Shown here: positions 33,394 to 43,517 of the stretch, in pieces
Layout of the letters: each line of letters starts with the position of its first letter
Numbering within the stretch: position 1 is the first letter of the stretch
Origin: Heligmosomoides polygyrus polygyrus
Taxonomy: Eukaryota > Nematoda > Chromadorea > Rhabditida > Heligmosomidae
Direction of reading: 5' to 3'
NCBI GenBank assembly: GCA_947396885.1
Contig: OX377205.1
Coordinates: forward strand, 78,712,969 to 78,776,968
Length of the DNA stretch: 64,000 nt
Notes under the pieces: model-generated
What the model saw: only the letters and a program-made list of their open reading frames with translations
Databases searched by the model: none
What the model was told of the DNA's origin: nothing
Position numbers and translations under genes: made by a program

Positions 33394-34485
33394 TTAGGTT
33401 GTCCGGAAAATTCTCAGCGTTTTGTGTTACTATTCTTTATTCGTCTATTATCAAGTAAAAATTAAACTTGCATTGCGCATTAATGCTACTGCTTGTACAG
33501 AATTTTTCGCGCTATCTTACTAAATAATCTGTTTTATTTCTTTGTTCTTGAAGGGCTTATTGAAGTATGTCGAAGAAACAATTACGAACGATATTTTATT
33601 TCAACTTTAAATGGGGACAATCCGCAGCCAAGACAACTTGATAAATCAAACAAGTGTGAGGGCCTAATAGTCTTGGAGAAAGCACTGTGCGCCCGTGGTT
33701 CTGTAAATTTCGGGCAGGAGATTTCGCCCTCCAAGATGACCCCTGTAGCGCTCGACCTAAAGCAGTCCTAGACGACGTGAGTAGAGAATTAGTGGAAGCT
33801 GAGCCATTCCGAACAGTTCGCGGGATCGGGGAAGAGCTAGACGTCAGTAAAACTGCTGTTGCGGAAAAAGCGGACTCTGCATGATAACAGGGAACGTTGC
33901 GGTCAGTGGTTGGACGCTGACGAACTCCTAGGCATTTTCCAAAGGCGAACCTCCACCAAAGAAGGTAGTGGTCACTGTGTGGTGGTTGGCGCTTGGTGTG
34001 ATCCATTACAACTTTTTGGCACCAGGCCAAGCAATCACATCAGTATCCTACTGTAATTGAGTCGACGAAATGCACTGAAAATTGCGTAAACTTCAGCCAG
34101 CATTGGTCAACAGAACCTGATTCTTTTGCACGATAACGCCCGCCCACACGTTTCGCAAATCACCATTCGAAAATTGAACAAATTAAGGATTGAAGTTCTG
34201 CCTCATCCGCCAAATTCTCCAGTCCTCTCACCAACCGACTGCCTTTTTTTAAAACTCTTTAAAACTTTCTCGCTGGTAAAACCTTCACTCATCAGGACCA
34301 GTTTTCGTGGATTTTGTCGAATCTCGATCACCTAATTTTTTCGCTGATGGAATAAGTCGGATGGTGGCCCATTGTCAAGAGTGTGCTGATTCTGCTTATT
34401 TTGACTAAATCTGATAAGATTTGAGGTCGTTGTGGTGGTTCAAAGTGATGCAATCAAAACGCTGAGAACTTTTCGGACGACCTAA
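33394..34485 (+). mobile_element. mariner transposon with both terminal inverted repeats
   Basis: Left end TTAGGTTGTCCGGAAAATTC and right end, reverse-complemented, TTAGGTCGTCCGAAAAGTTC pair over about 30 bp up to CTCAGCGTTTT. TA dinucleotides flank both ends (33392-33393 and 34486-34487), the mariner target duplication. Length 1092 bp is close to a complete mariner. Confidence 0.9.
33567..34405 (+). pseudogene. mariner transposase, broken (D34D type)
   Basis: Starts MSKKQLRTIFYFNFKWGQSA at 33567, interrupted by stops after about 24 residues. Continues FRAGDFALQDDPCSARPKAV, VRGIGEELDVSKTAV (33690-33860, HTH region), then QWLDADELLG in a new frame, then LHDNARPHVSQITIRKLNKL and LSPTD. The two last catalytic Asp are separated by 34 residues, the mariner D34D arrangement. 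A C-terminal GISRMVAHCQECADSAYFD closes the frame near 34405. Multiple frameshifts and stops make it inactive, though the element ends remain intact. Confidence 0.87.
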
Positions 34486-34489
34486 TAGA

Positions 34490-35250
34490 ATTGTTTAAAC
34501 CTGATGCGGCTTCTCCAGAGCTTTTAGCTGCGTGCTGTCGATGGCGATTATTAGTGCAATATTGTTTCAAATTAAGCTTTGACGCTGTTATGTTCTTGAG
34601 AGCATTAAAATTAGATTATTTTCTAAGAAAAATCCTTGAACGGCATTTCATTTTACAAACGAATAGTCTATTGGACGAAACAAAGAAAGAAGAGGTGGGT
34701 GGAAACGCAGTCAGATGTCCAAAAATATAAATAATTTTTAACGCAAGGACTTACTAAATTCCAGCAAACCTGTATTACTGAAAGCAGTGTTCACTCCAAT
34801 TCTAGCGCTGAGCGCATATCCTTGGTTGGGTTCTCTTCTACACGTTCGTCGGGCCTCATCTCCTTCGTATTGCATAATATCCAAAAAGTTGTGTTCGTAA
34901 TCACTTTTTCCGTTTTATTGGCCACGAAATGATAGTTCTTCCTCTTCATCGATTTGGGCAGTCGCTGATATTTGCCCTTAAGATTTTCATAGCACCCTTA
35001 GGAAAAGATTCGCCATTAGCGCAAACTGTCAAAACTATCGTGAAGCGTAGAAAATCGAACGCGAAATCAGTTGCGGTACATTATGAAATGTGTCATCGAT
35101 GTCAATGGAAGTCCGACTGGGAGAACATCAGTTACTGTAATACCAATTGTCCAGTGGGAGATTTATAATAGGGTTATGCTTTTAGCATCTTCCGACTTCA
35201 AGTGCCTCATTATTTAAGCTTGATGGGACCTGGAATAAAGCAACTCTGCT
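34490..35250. other. No recognisable gene
   Basis: AT-rich DNA; no domains or clear repeats. Confidence 0.4.
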
Positions 35251-35252
35251 GG

Positions 35253-35490
35253 GAGTGTGGCAGCGCAGTCCGAGGAGGCGCAAGTTGTCGAGCGCCCCAA
35301 ATCGGCGTTCATGGTTCGGGTCTCCAGGCAAAGCTACCTCCCTACCCTTCCCCTCCCCAAATCCGATGAACAGTAGAAACTTACTGACCTGACTGGAAGG
35401 ATAAAATTCTGATTGTCCATTGATTGGCCATGGCGAGTCAACAGGTTGGCCAAATACACCTCCAAGCTGCCTTACGATATCTTAGAATAC
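35253..35490 (+). mobile_element. SINE family 1, diverged copy
   Basis: A box GGCAGCGCAGTCCGAGGAGG is still readable; B-box region TTCATGGTTCGGGTCTCC; later blocks (GATTGGCCATGGCGAGTCA, GCCTTACGATATC) are eroded. Confidence 0.7.
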
Positions 35491-35754
35491 GTCACGCAAT
35501 ATTTATCACCTATGTTTCTATATTAGTCTTGTTTTTTTTTTCTGGATAAAATCTAAATCTATTAAAAAATTGGTTTTTAGCTTCAAAGAGTTCAGTGTTT
35601 TGCCTCGATTTTGCTATTTCCAATCCAATCCTAAATCATATAGAAGTTCTTCATTGTACATTACGCGCATAACTATTTGCACTAATTCAGCTCTTAACTC
35701 TCTGAGCTCTAGCTCTCGTAATAAACTTCTTTTTTCCCATTCTCTAATTTAGTT

Positions 35755-35905
35755 GGTGCCGTGGTTTAGCGGTTAGCACTCAAGACTCTGAATCCTGCAT
35801 AATCACTTGTCGGAATTCTTTTCGCTACTTAATAACTTCTCCTGTGTTTTCATCTCCGAAATCAACTAATCAATCAATCAATCAATCAATCAGTCAATCA
35901 ATCAG
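35755..35905 (+). pseudogene. tRNA-Gln-like 5' half followed by (AATC)n
   Basis: GGTGCCGTGGTTTAGCGG then TTAGCACTC, AAGACTCTGAATCCTG looks like the acceptor, D arm and CUG anticodon arm of a tRNA-Gln. The T arm is not recognisable (no GGTTCGAATC), so it is not a working tRNA. An (AATC)n run at about 35867-35905 follows, which suggests a tRNA-derived SINE with a simple-repeat tail. Confidence 0.5.
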
Positions 35906-35979
35906 TTGCGTCGCAGCCACTTGGCATTGTTTCTTTATGTATATCGTCTTAAAAAGAATAGGGATATGTACTACTCTGG

Positions 35980-36210
35980 AAGCTTGCTTGCGCAGACAGT
36001 GCAGGGCGATTGTGGCCCGACCACGAACCAGGTTTCTGGTTCGAATCTTCCTCTCAATCATTTTTTCCATCCCTACCGAAACGATCAATTGGTAGCAAGG
36101 TTGCTTGGAAAGGATGAAATATTGACTCTTCCATCGGCTGGCTACCTCAAATCATCCAAGTTGTCTACACGATATCGCGCAAAATTAGAACGCATGGCGC
36201 ATCCCAAAGT
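35980..36210 (+). mobile_element. SINE family 1, diverged copy
   Basis: GCTTGCGCAGACAGTGCAGG head, ACCAGGTTTCTGGTTCGAATC B box, GGAAAGGATGAAATATTGACTC, then CATCGGCTGGCTACCTCAAATC and GCATGGCGCATCCCAAAG. Internally shortened. Confidence 0.72.
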
Positions 36211-36495
36211 GGTTGATTACTTTATCGCTTTCTCCTTTCTGTACCACTCTACCAAAACCCTTGCTCACTCGTTGCTTGCTCTCAGAATCATTTGTGAGCA
36301 GAAGTCAGCAAGGAGATTGTCACTCACCAACTAGAAATGGAAAAGATGTCGTCCTTCTATAACAGGATCGTGCACTTTTTGGTCAAATTTTGTTTGGATT
36401 CAACGTCACATTTCGACTTCTTATTTCAACCTTTCCTATCCATAAAATATTTCAGCAACGGTCAGCATTATCATTCGACGCCGCTAGTGGCCTTG

Positions 36496-36503
36496 GTCCA
36501 GAC
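36496..36503. repeat. 8-bp target duplication of the non-autonomous hAT, left
   Basis: GTCCAGAC, identical to 37870-37877. Confidence 0.88.
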
Positions 36504-37869
36504 CAGGGATGAGCGGATAATGATATTTTGAAAACCGGATAACGGATAACGTTTTGCCCGAAAATGGCCGGATAACGTAAAAACGGATAACAAACAAACA
36601 ACAAAAATTAAAACTCGTTTCAAGTTGTTCTAATTTCAACAACAGATTACGACTTAGAGCACTGTTAATTTATAAGCCATTTCTAGACATTTTACTAGTG
36701 TTTTTTAAACGTTTTGCAGTCGCCACATTAACTTCGCTCTATGGGGTTTTCTGCACATCCGTAGGAAGACAAACGCACAGCAACATACACGCCTTTCACC
36801 TGTTTCCAAGGGGGTCGGTTGGATCGTCTTATTTATGAGCCTTACTCTGCGCTTAACTCTTTCTTTCAATTAGAGCAGTTGAAAAATATAATAGTCTTTG
36901 GAAGAGCAACTCTTCCGATGGCTCTGGAAATAAGAAGAAGACAGGAGACATCCAGCCAAACAAACTTCACATAACGATCTTGTCCTACACATGACAAGAA
37001 CGATTATTGTTGTCGCTGCTCGATAGCATCCCAAGATCCAAGGTACCTCAACGTGGAATTACCTGTGATGGATAAAATGCTAACATTTGGGTAGTGGCTG
37101 CAAGCAGTGTGTACGGCAGATACACGCTCAAAGAGTTATTACATCCAGACCTCCTGGATCTGAGGAAGAATATCCGACCCATCCCTTCTGGAACAGAGGA
37201 ACAATACCTGACTTAGCCCTAAAACGGAGGTGTTCCCCATGTCGCAGACAAGTTTAACAAAAAACTCACAAATTAAAACAAATCTACACGTCTTCAGCAC
37301 CCACGATGACAAGTTTGTTTAGTAGTTTATTGATTCCCTAAAATTTTTAATGAAGAACTTAATTACTCTATGTATTTGGATTAACCCCATTTCATTAGCT
37401 ACTATTCATTGCTGTGCTGCAGTATTTTTTTTGATAATTCCCGACAGCATATGGCTAAAAATGTACCATTACCGCCTGCAACAGTTTGTATGCCTTCTTG
37501 GTCAGCACATGACTTGAGATAAATAAACAATACTGTGCTAAGTAGGCCTCATATAAGTATGGTACAGACTTAGCGGGCCTTCTAGAATGCTGGAAGTTAG
37601 ATATCTATAAAACTATGTATTCAGTTCCCAAGTGAGGAAACTTAACTTAATTAACCCTTCTAGATTTGAATACTTATGTTATTTCTGACGACCACTCCTA
37701 CGACCGTGAAGAATCCCGCACGTAGTCTACCCATCACCACGTCCAAAGCTAAGATTCAGCTAATTTGTTGTTCGTTATCCGGCCCAAGATCGCCGACATA
37801 CAACAAAACGGATAGACCAAAACCCGCCGGAAACCGGATAACGGATAACGGCTAATCCGCTCATCCCTG
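36504..37869. mobile_element. Non-autonomous hAT transposon with subterminal CGGATAAC repeats
   Basis: 1366 bp. Ends CAGGGATGAGCGGAT and, reverse-complemented from the right, CAGGGATGAGCGGATTAGCC: terminal inverted repeats of classic hAT form, flanked by a perfect 8-bp direct repeat GTCCAGAC. Both subterminal zones hold clustered CGGATAAC motifs (left: 36537-36590; right: 37776-37850 in both orientations), probably transposase binding sites. No transposase frame is present, so it would have moved using another element's enzyme. The perfect duplication indicates fairly recent movement. Confidence 0.92.
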
Positions 37870-37877
37870 GTCCAGAC
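37870..37877. repeat. 8-bp target duplication of the non-autonomous hAT, right
   Basis: GTCCAGAC, identical to 36496-36503. Confidence 0.88.
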
Positions 37878-38003
37878 GTACGGTTATGTGTTGTTGCCGT
37901 TTGTGTTATGCCCTTCTCCATGTCGGTCAAGCAGATAATATGACCATAGGTGTTCTTCTTCCCTTTAATATCACTTCTTGTTAGTCTACTTGACAACTTG
38001 GAT

Positions 38004-38193
38004 AAAAGGACAAAGGACGACCTTACTCAATCCCCGCCACACAATCTACTTCTATGGGATGTCGTGGAGGCAATGTGAAGGCGTATTTAGCCTGTCCAAT
38101 GAGTTGTGATGGCCAGCCGATGAACAAGTCAGCGATTTATCCTTCCCAGACAAGTCTGGTATCAATTCACCGACCCCGGAGAGATGGAAGACG
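38004..38193 (-). mobile_element. SINE family 1, copy lacking its tRNA head
   Basis: Starts GATAAAAGGACAAAGGACG and runs well conserved through GTCGTGGAGGCAA and CAGCCGATGAACAAGTCAGCG to GACCCCGGAGAGATGGAAG, then stops abruptly before the B and A boxes. A 5' truncation, as in incomplete reverse transcription. Confidence 0.8.
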
Positions 38194-38463
38194 ATTTTGA
38201 GCTTCTTTAGGATAGCCTTGACTGAAACAGCGGAAAAAGTTTGTCGGACAATGGTAGGCTTCCCAATCCATTCGAAGTTTAGCAGACCATCTGACTCGAA
38301 ACGTGCAGAATGCGAGGGATTTTAGAGTTCTCTTATGCTAACTCTGACTACATAGGGTTGTGTTTTGTCCTTTTCAATAGTAATTGTCATTTTCATAACG
38401 TTCCGCCAAAAACGTTGAAAACCGGGTCATTGTAACAAGGAAAATCTAATAGGAGCAAACAAT

Positions 38464-38482
38464 GGTCTAGGAACAGTTCAAA
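38464..38482. repeat. 19-bp target duplication of the tRNA-like insertion, left
   Basis: GGTCTAGGAACAGTTCAAA, identical to 38840-38858. Confidence 0.75.
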
Positions 38483-38548
38483 TCAGTATCTTTAAGCCTC
38501 AGTTGGCTGGTATCGAGGTTGTAAGCTGTCACAACGATCAAAACTTCT

Positions 38549-38624
38549 AGCGCCAGGCGGGACTCGAACCCGCACCTCCCTCTGACCGGGCGGGAATGCT
38601 CTACGCCTTTACACCACCGGCGCC
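38549..38624 (-). pseudogene. tRNA-like head of SINE family 2
   Basis: 76-nt unit with a 7-bp acceptor-like stem (GGCGCCG with TGGCGCT, two G-T pairs) and a perfect T arm (GCGGG TTCGAGT CCCGC). The D stem is weak and the anticodon stem would enclose an 11-base loop, so it is not a normal tRNA; it is best read as the Pol III promoter head of a SINE. Confidence 0.55.
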
Positions 38625-38665
38625 GTTTGATCGAACGGCGCCGGTGGTGTGAAGGCGTAGAGCAT
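38596..38665. repeat. 70-bp near-perfect palindrome joining two tRNA-like heads
   Basis: Centre between 38630 and 38631. Arms of 35 bases (ATGCTCTACGCCTTTACACC inward) with two mismatches and essentially no loop. Generated by head-to-head junction of two SINE family 2 copies. Confidence 0.85.
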
Positions 38666-38839
38666 CTAACAAGACCATCAGCTTAACTGGATCAATGCTG
38701 ATATCAGCGGCCAGGTCATCCCGGATACAGGTGGGTGCTGATCGGTCCCACGGGGTGTGGATGTTGCGTTCGATCAAACGGCGCCGGTGGTGTAAAGGCG
38801 CACAGCATTCTCGCCCGGGCAGAGGGAGGTCCGGGTTCG

Positions 38840-38858
38840 GGTCTAGGAACAGTTCAAA
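38840..38858. repeat. 19-bp target duplication of the tRNA-like insertion, right
   Basis: Identical to 38464-38482. Confidence 0.75.
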
Positions 38859-38929
38859 ACAAATTAGTGCCGTCCGCAATTCTCTCATCAAAATCGGGCA
38901 TCATTTTAAGGCCAGCACAGCTTCAACCT

Positions 38930-39236
38930 TTTTGACTCCAGACTGATGGGGTGCATAAGAGGAAAGCCCAGACTCTACATTTCGGTGGGAGAATCGAGAG
39001 CCCGAGCAAACTTCTTCCCCTATAGAACTTTAAGAGAGTTCAACAACGTTTTGAGTGTAAAGCAGGAAGTCTTAGGTCTATCTTTGCATTGTTTCAAGAA
39101 GCTCCTTTTACGTGTACAATGAGTCCTTCAGTTGTATTTATTTGTTTTTGATTGATTTCGTTCGTATTTGATTCTAACATTGTATTTCCACGTGTGGTCT
39201 CAGTCCAGTCATGAATAAATAAAATAAATAAACAAA
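38930..39236 (+). pseudogene. CR1-like LINE, last part of the RT protein and 3' tail
   Basis: Reads KPRLYISVGESRARANFFPY, RTLREFNNVLSVKQEV, LHCFKKLLLRVQ and a stop. R-x-N-FFPYR-x-L-x-x-FN followed by a FKKLL end is the typical C terminus of CR1/jockey-like LINE proteins. A T-rich 3' UTR and an ATAAATAAAATAAATAAA tail (to 39236) complete the 3' end. 5'-truncated. Confidence 0.65.
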
Positions 39237-39560
39237 ATGAATGTTGTTATTTATGCCTACTTTGTGATGCTCAAACAAGGAGACGTCACCCTAGACAACG
39301 CTTATGACAACCTTCGATCTTTCCTGACATTCGATTCCATTGTTTCGCTTCGTGATGCTCTCTCTGCACAGTCACCCGCAGTCCGCGCATTATGATGAGT
39401 TGAAGTCATCGGTGTTCGTTGACGAGTCAGCCCCCACAGACGTGTCTTCTCCGATGGAAACGCTGGCAACAGATGAACCCGACACACACGCAGGCAAAGG
39501 CCGGTGGAAGTCGGCAAAGTCGACGACGACCTTCGCTGTTTCCCGACCGTTTATTTGCAC
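39237..39560 (+). pseudogene. Coding-like stretch in two overlapping frames
   Basis: A 52-codon frame from ATG 39237 includes LKQGDVTLDNAYDNLRSFLT and DALSAQSPAVRAL, then stops near 39395; the +1 frame immediately continues as YDELKSSVFVDESAPTDVSS and TLATDEPDTHAGKGRWKSAK. Composition (acidic, Ser/Thr-rich) and continuity suggest one former coding segment with a 1-base shift, or an exon boundary. I do not recognise the protein. It directly follows a LINE tail. Confidence 0.3.
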
Positions 39561-40160
39561 ATGCATTCACATACACCAATGCGTCCTAATGGAACGACGA
39601 ACCCATGGCCTTATAACTAAACCGGCTCCTCTAACAGCAGACCGCAATTTTCGGCACCGAGTCGCAATTTCTCTCAAGTATTCCTCAGCGGCAGTTCAAC
39701 GAATAGCATAGTCTCATAGCTCTGCGAGCCCTGTATGCAGCTACGGAAAGTTTCCACTCCTTGTCTCTTGCCTCGGTTGTTACACTTCCTTATAGCCAGT
39801 TTTTTGACGACTTTGACAGTACGCAGGGTTCACCTCACTCTCCAGAAAATTCCATAAACCTCAATCAGAATTCCACTTTGCATCAGCAGAAGCGTTAAAC
39901 TAATGACTAGATTTCTTGCGAAGAATAAACATTTTTTATAAACGTTTATTGCCAAAAAATAAGAAACATCATGGCCTAGAAGCCCAGCTGATTTTTATTT
40001 ATGCAGAGCCGGGGATTCCGAAAATTATCCTGCTCATAGACTACGAAGGAGGTCCAGAAAAATCAAAAGACTGCAATCTGCTTGATTCAACATAGACGTG
40101 TTTGACTGCCATTTGATGGGAGTTCACTAGTTGGGCGGTGATAAATAAGTGAATAAAAAT

Positions 40161-40443
40161 GGATAAAGGGCGACGCTAGTTAAAGCTCGTGTAAAATGCG
40201 CCGTGCAATGTATTTCTCTGTGATATCGTGGAGGCAATTCGTTTGCGAGTGCAGCTTATAAAGTGATTTGTGGAGGTCGGCCAGTAGACAAGCAGTATTC
40301 TATCCTTCCCAGACAAGTCTGTTACCAATTCGCCTACCCGAAGAAATATGATTGGTTGGCCTGCACGGAGACCGAACTAAGAAACCTCGATTCGGCGAAT
40401 GCACCCCGTCTACCGGCGTCTCCTCGGACTGCGCTAAAACATA
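40161..40443 (-). mobile_element. SINE family 1 copy
   Basis: GGATAAAGGGCGACGC start, TTCTATCCTTCCCAGACAAGTCTG block and CTCCTCGGACTGCGCTAAAAC head (A box read on the minus strand). Body moderately diverged. Confidence 0.8.
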
Positions 40444-40449
40444 CCCTAG

Positions 40450-41560
40450 ACTGGTGCATTAGCCGAATAAAGCATGGATGACCTTCTGCACCCATCAGTG
40501 CAGCTTCATCGATCTCTCAAAAACTATTTACCATCACACCATCTTTTAACAGCGAGACGCGCTAAGTACTGAGACCGACATCCACCGATTCCAGAAGACC
40601 AGTGCTTCACGTGAAAACTCAAGCCTGAACGGATCGCTGCTCGATTTTCTATTACTTTCACCACAATTAATGTATTACAAATAAATCAGACATTTAGCGG
40701 CCTTGCGGCGGCCACACGTCTGGTAGGGAACCTCGCCCACAAAGCCCGAGAATAGAACAACCCCAATCTCCCTCCTTTCTTCTTTAGGCTTTCTCACTTT
40801 TGTTACACTAAAAAACCGGCTTCACTATATAGAATAGTGCAGCGGGATATGGTAGGACAAAATCTTCGTTGCTTTATTCTCCGATGTGCCCTTCTTTTAC
40901 GTGGGGAGAAACAGATCATGGGAGTACCAAATCTGTAGAAACATAACTAGAATTAATCGATATTGGGCGACAGGTCGACACCGTCTACGGTCCGACGACA
41001 ATAATACTCCTACTCTCCCTACATTTCCCATCCGCCCCCCCCCCCCCCGTACACCCCGCTAGTACGGCCATACCCATGAGATCAAAAAGAAACGGAGCGA
41101 CAGTCAAGAACTCACATGTGACACTGAGTCCCGTCTCACGTGTCACCACGTTGCCACGACATCTACGACATTTGCACCCCGCCACCCATGCCACGACTTA
41201 TGTGACCCATCTTCAGAAACCCGACGCACATTGAACGTTGAGGAAAAATACTGGTCCCCCTTGTCCCCCCCCCCCCCCTCTAGTGTTCTCCATTTGCTGA
41301 TCCCTTCTTAACTGATCCCCTTCCTACTGGTTACTACTTACAAGTTGGACCCTTGCTGCCCGTCTTCTGAATCCCTACGCTTTGCTCTTGATCCCTATCC
41401 ATTTCTTGACGCGATGCGCGCTCAATATATGGTAAACTTGGACCATCAGCCGCCAAGGATATAGTTCGCCAGCAATCGCACATGATTAAGCTGAAAGAAA
41501 AACCGTCTGGCATACGCCGCATTGAAGTAGGCATCCTTTGGCTTCAGTTCCCCTCTTCGT
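40450..41560. other. Unassigned, with two poly-C runs
   Basis: Poly-C tracts near 41035-41048 and 41268-41279 lie in otherwise unassigned DNA. No gene seen. Confidence 0.4.
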
Positions 41561-41579
41561 GATTGACAATGTGACACAA

Positions 41580-42150
41580 GGATTAAGCGGATTATATGCC
41601 ATTTTCAAGTTGAATAGGACACTTATCAAATCAAATTGGACACTCTTTAAGCAAACCTAATCGTAAGACTTTTCAAATCAAAGCGAACTCTCCCAAATTG
41701 AGACGAGCTTCTTCTACATTAAAGTTAAAATTCTCCAAAAATGTTGGAATAATTTTTTGTTTAAGAAAAATTTTAGTATAACTTTCTTTGAAGTTTTAAT
41801 TTATTTCCCAATAAGAGGGCACATAGTTTGAAATTTTATAAAAATTCTATTATTCGAACAAGAACAATAATTTAAATTTTGTTTTAAAAAGCAGCAAGGT
41901 GGCATTTTTATGCTGCCAGAGCAGAGCCCGCGCCGTGCCCCCGTTCGGAACTTCGTGATCTTTATTCGATTGATAGTGAAATTTTTGTCTGCATGCAGTT
42001 TTACACTTGCAAGCGGTGCAACACAAACAAATGTAAAAAATTACACATATCCCAACTTTATTGCATGTAAGCGGTATTTACACTATCAATAAAATGAACG
42101 TTGCGTTAAACTTTTTGAGAGCATGACGCACTGCGTTCAAAAAAGATAGG
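41580..42150. repeat. Interspersed repeat, inverted relative of 63240-64000
   Basis: Matches the reverse complement of the repeat at the end of the window across several hundred bases: AAAGCGA-CTCTYCCAAA, TATAACTTTCTTTGAAGTWTTAATT, TTTGAAATTTTATAAA, CCGTTCGGAACTTCG/CCGTCCGAAACTTCGCG, and ATTTACACTATCAA followed by AACGTTGCG. Non-coding; the clean far end in the other copy suggests a DNA-transposon-derived MITE. Confidence 0.7.
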
Positions 42151-42386
42151 TTTACCCTTGATTTTCTTGTTTCTGCACGAAATTCGGTAGCAGTCGATTC
42201 CAAAACTGTATCAGTGAATTGAGAATAGCAAAAAATATAAGAGCAAAAAACTTGAGCGAAATCTGCAATGAATGCAAGAAATGAGGGAGGATTGCATGAA
42301 AGCATTCAACTCGAGGTTGTACAAAAAAGATAGGTTCACCAGGAAAGAACAGCTTTGTTGAAAAGACATAAAACAATCAGTGATCA

Positions 42387-43290
42387 CTAGTAATCAATTG
42401 GTCCTCCGCAATTCATTGCTACATCAATGAGTCGTGCTGGCATCGAGGCAACATGATTTTCCAGAGTTTGAATGGGCAGGTCGTTCCAGGCTCGAAGAAT
42501 CGCCATCCTGAGACTTTCGACAGACGAGTACGTTCTGTTCTCCTCGTATATTCCTCTTACAAGGTGCCCCCAAATGTTCTCCATCGGATTGAGGTCCGGA
42601 GAACATGCCGGCCAGTCGAGAACTTCAATTGAATAGGCTCTGAAAAAAAAATCCTTTGTAGACCTGCTAGCGTGTACAGAGGCGTTGTCTTGCTGGAAGA
42701 TCCAATTCTGGTCGGCATTTTCCCGAAGGAATGGAAGCAGGTGGTTTTGCAGCACTTGTTGGTATTCTTGGGAGTCCATCCTTGCCGAAGTAAATGCAAT
42801 AGCGACTTTCCCTCCTGCGTGAAATGCTGCGCACACCATCACTGTACCGCCTCCAAAATTCCTCCTTGGAAAAAAACAACTTCTCTTTGCGCAAATCGTG
42901 CCAATAGTACCGCCTTCCATCGGGCCCATCGAGGTTGAAGCGCTATTCGTCAGAAAAAATTACCTGAATGACAAAAAATCGGAATAGTTGACGTAACATC
43001 TAACGAGGAGAAAAATTTGCCTTAGTCCAAATACGGCTTTTGTTGTTGGAGACGAATTCCAGCCTTTTCTTCTTGTGTGCGGCAGTCAAACGTGGGGCGG
43101 AATTGAGTTGAGTGTGTAGAATGTTGCCGTTTCGTATTAGGCAATTTCGGACAGTTCCTCTCGCGACTTTCTTAGTAAGGCTCCTGCGCACCCGCTCCAG
43201 GCTAACCGAAGCATTGGACATCATACGCACGATTTGTCACTCAACTCGGGAGGAAAGGATCCTGGTAGCTCCTGAAGGCTTCTTCATTCC
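42387..43290 (-). pseudogene. Tc3/Tc1-like transposase with one stop codon, 5' part runs into the gap
   Basis: C-terminal 180 aa (42929-42387): ARMDSQEYQQVLQNHLLPFL, WIFQQDNASVHASRSTK, DWPACSPDLNPMENIWGHLV, VESLRMAILRAWNDLP; the catalytic Asp and Glu of the DDE triad are in place, with 36 residues between them versus the usual 34. The first Asp lies in VIFSDE, directly followed by a TAG stop near 42946 where family members have Lys or Arg. N-terminal HTH part at 43000-43230 (RRSLTKKVARGTVRNCLIRN). Between the parts, a 41-nt GT...TTTTTTGTCATTCAG interval could be a short intron or a frame lesion. Sequence N-terminal to 43290 is hidden by the gap. Confidence 0.88.
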
Positions 43291-43317
43291 GTATTGATCA
43301 GGATTCTTTAAGAATTT

Positions 43318-43517
43318 NNNNNNNNNNNNNNNNNNNNNNNNNNNNNNNNNNNNNNNNNNNNNNNNNNNNNNNNNNNNNNNNNNNNNNNNNNNNNNNNNNN
43401 NNNNNNNNNNNNNNNNNNNNNNNNNNNNNNNNNNNNNNNNNNNNNNNNNNNNNNNNNNNNNNNNNNNNNNNNNNNNNNNNNNNNNNNNNNNNNNNNNNNN
43501 NNNNNNNNNNNNNNNNN
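43318..43517. other. Assembly gap of 200 N
   Basis: Exactly 200 undetermined bases; round size indicates an arbitrary scaffold gap, so the true distance is unknown. It hides one end of the Tc3-like element. Confidence 1.

Larger units (their letters stand above)
38483..38839. mobile_element. tRNA-derived SINE (family 2) insertion with internal inversion
   Basis: 357 bp between identical 19-bp repeats. Left part (38483-38630) is in minus orientation, right part (38631-38839) in plus orientation, meeting at a 70-bp palindrome. Each part has a tRNA-like head: A-box-like GGTGTAAAGGCGTAGAGC and B box GGGTTCGAGTCCCGC (minus copy, 38549-38624) or GGGTTCGGGTC (plus copy). The non-tRNA body has CAGCTTAACTGG, ATCAGCGGCC, TGCTGAT and TTCGATCAAAC, shared with the copy near 55.0-55.3 kb. 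Confidence 0.72.

Noticed and set aside
38549..38624. Functional tRNA gene
   Set aside because: T arm and acceptor stem are good, but the D stem is weak and the anticodon stem cannot form a 7-base loop; copies elsewhere carry the same body sequence, so it is a SINE head.
38735..38946. Frames of 66 and 83 aa near the tRNA-like insertion
   Set aside because: They are translations of the family 2 SINE and its palindrome and not of a gene.
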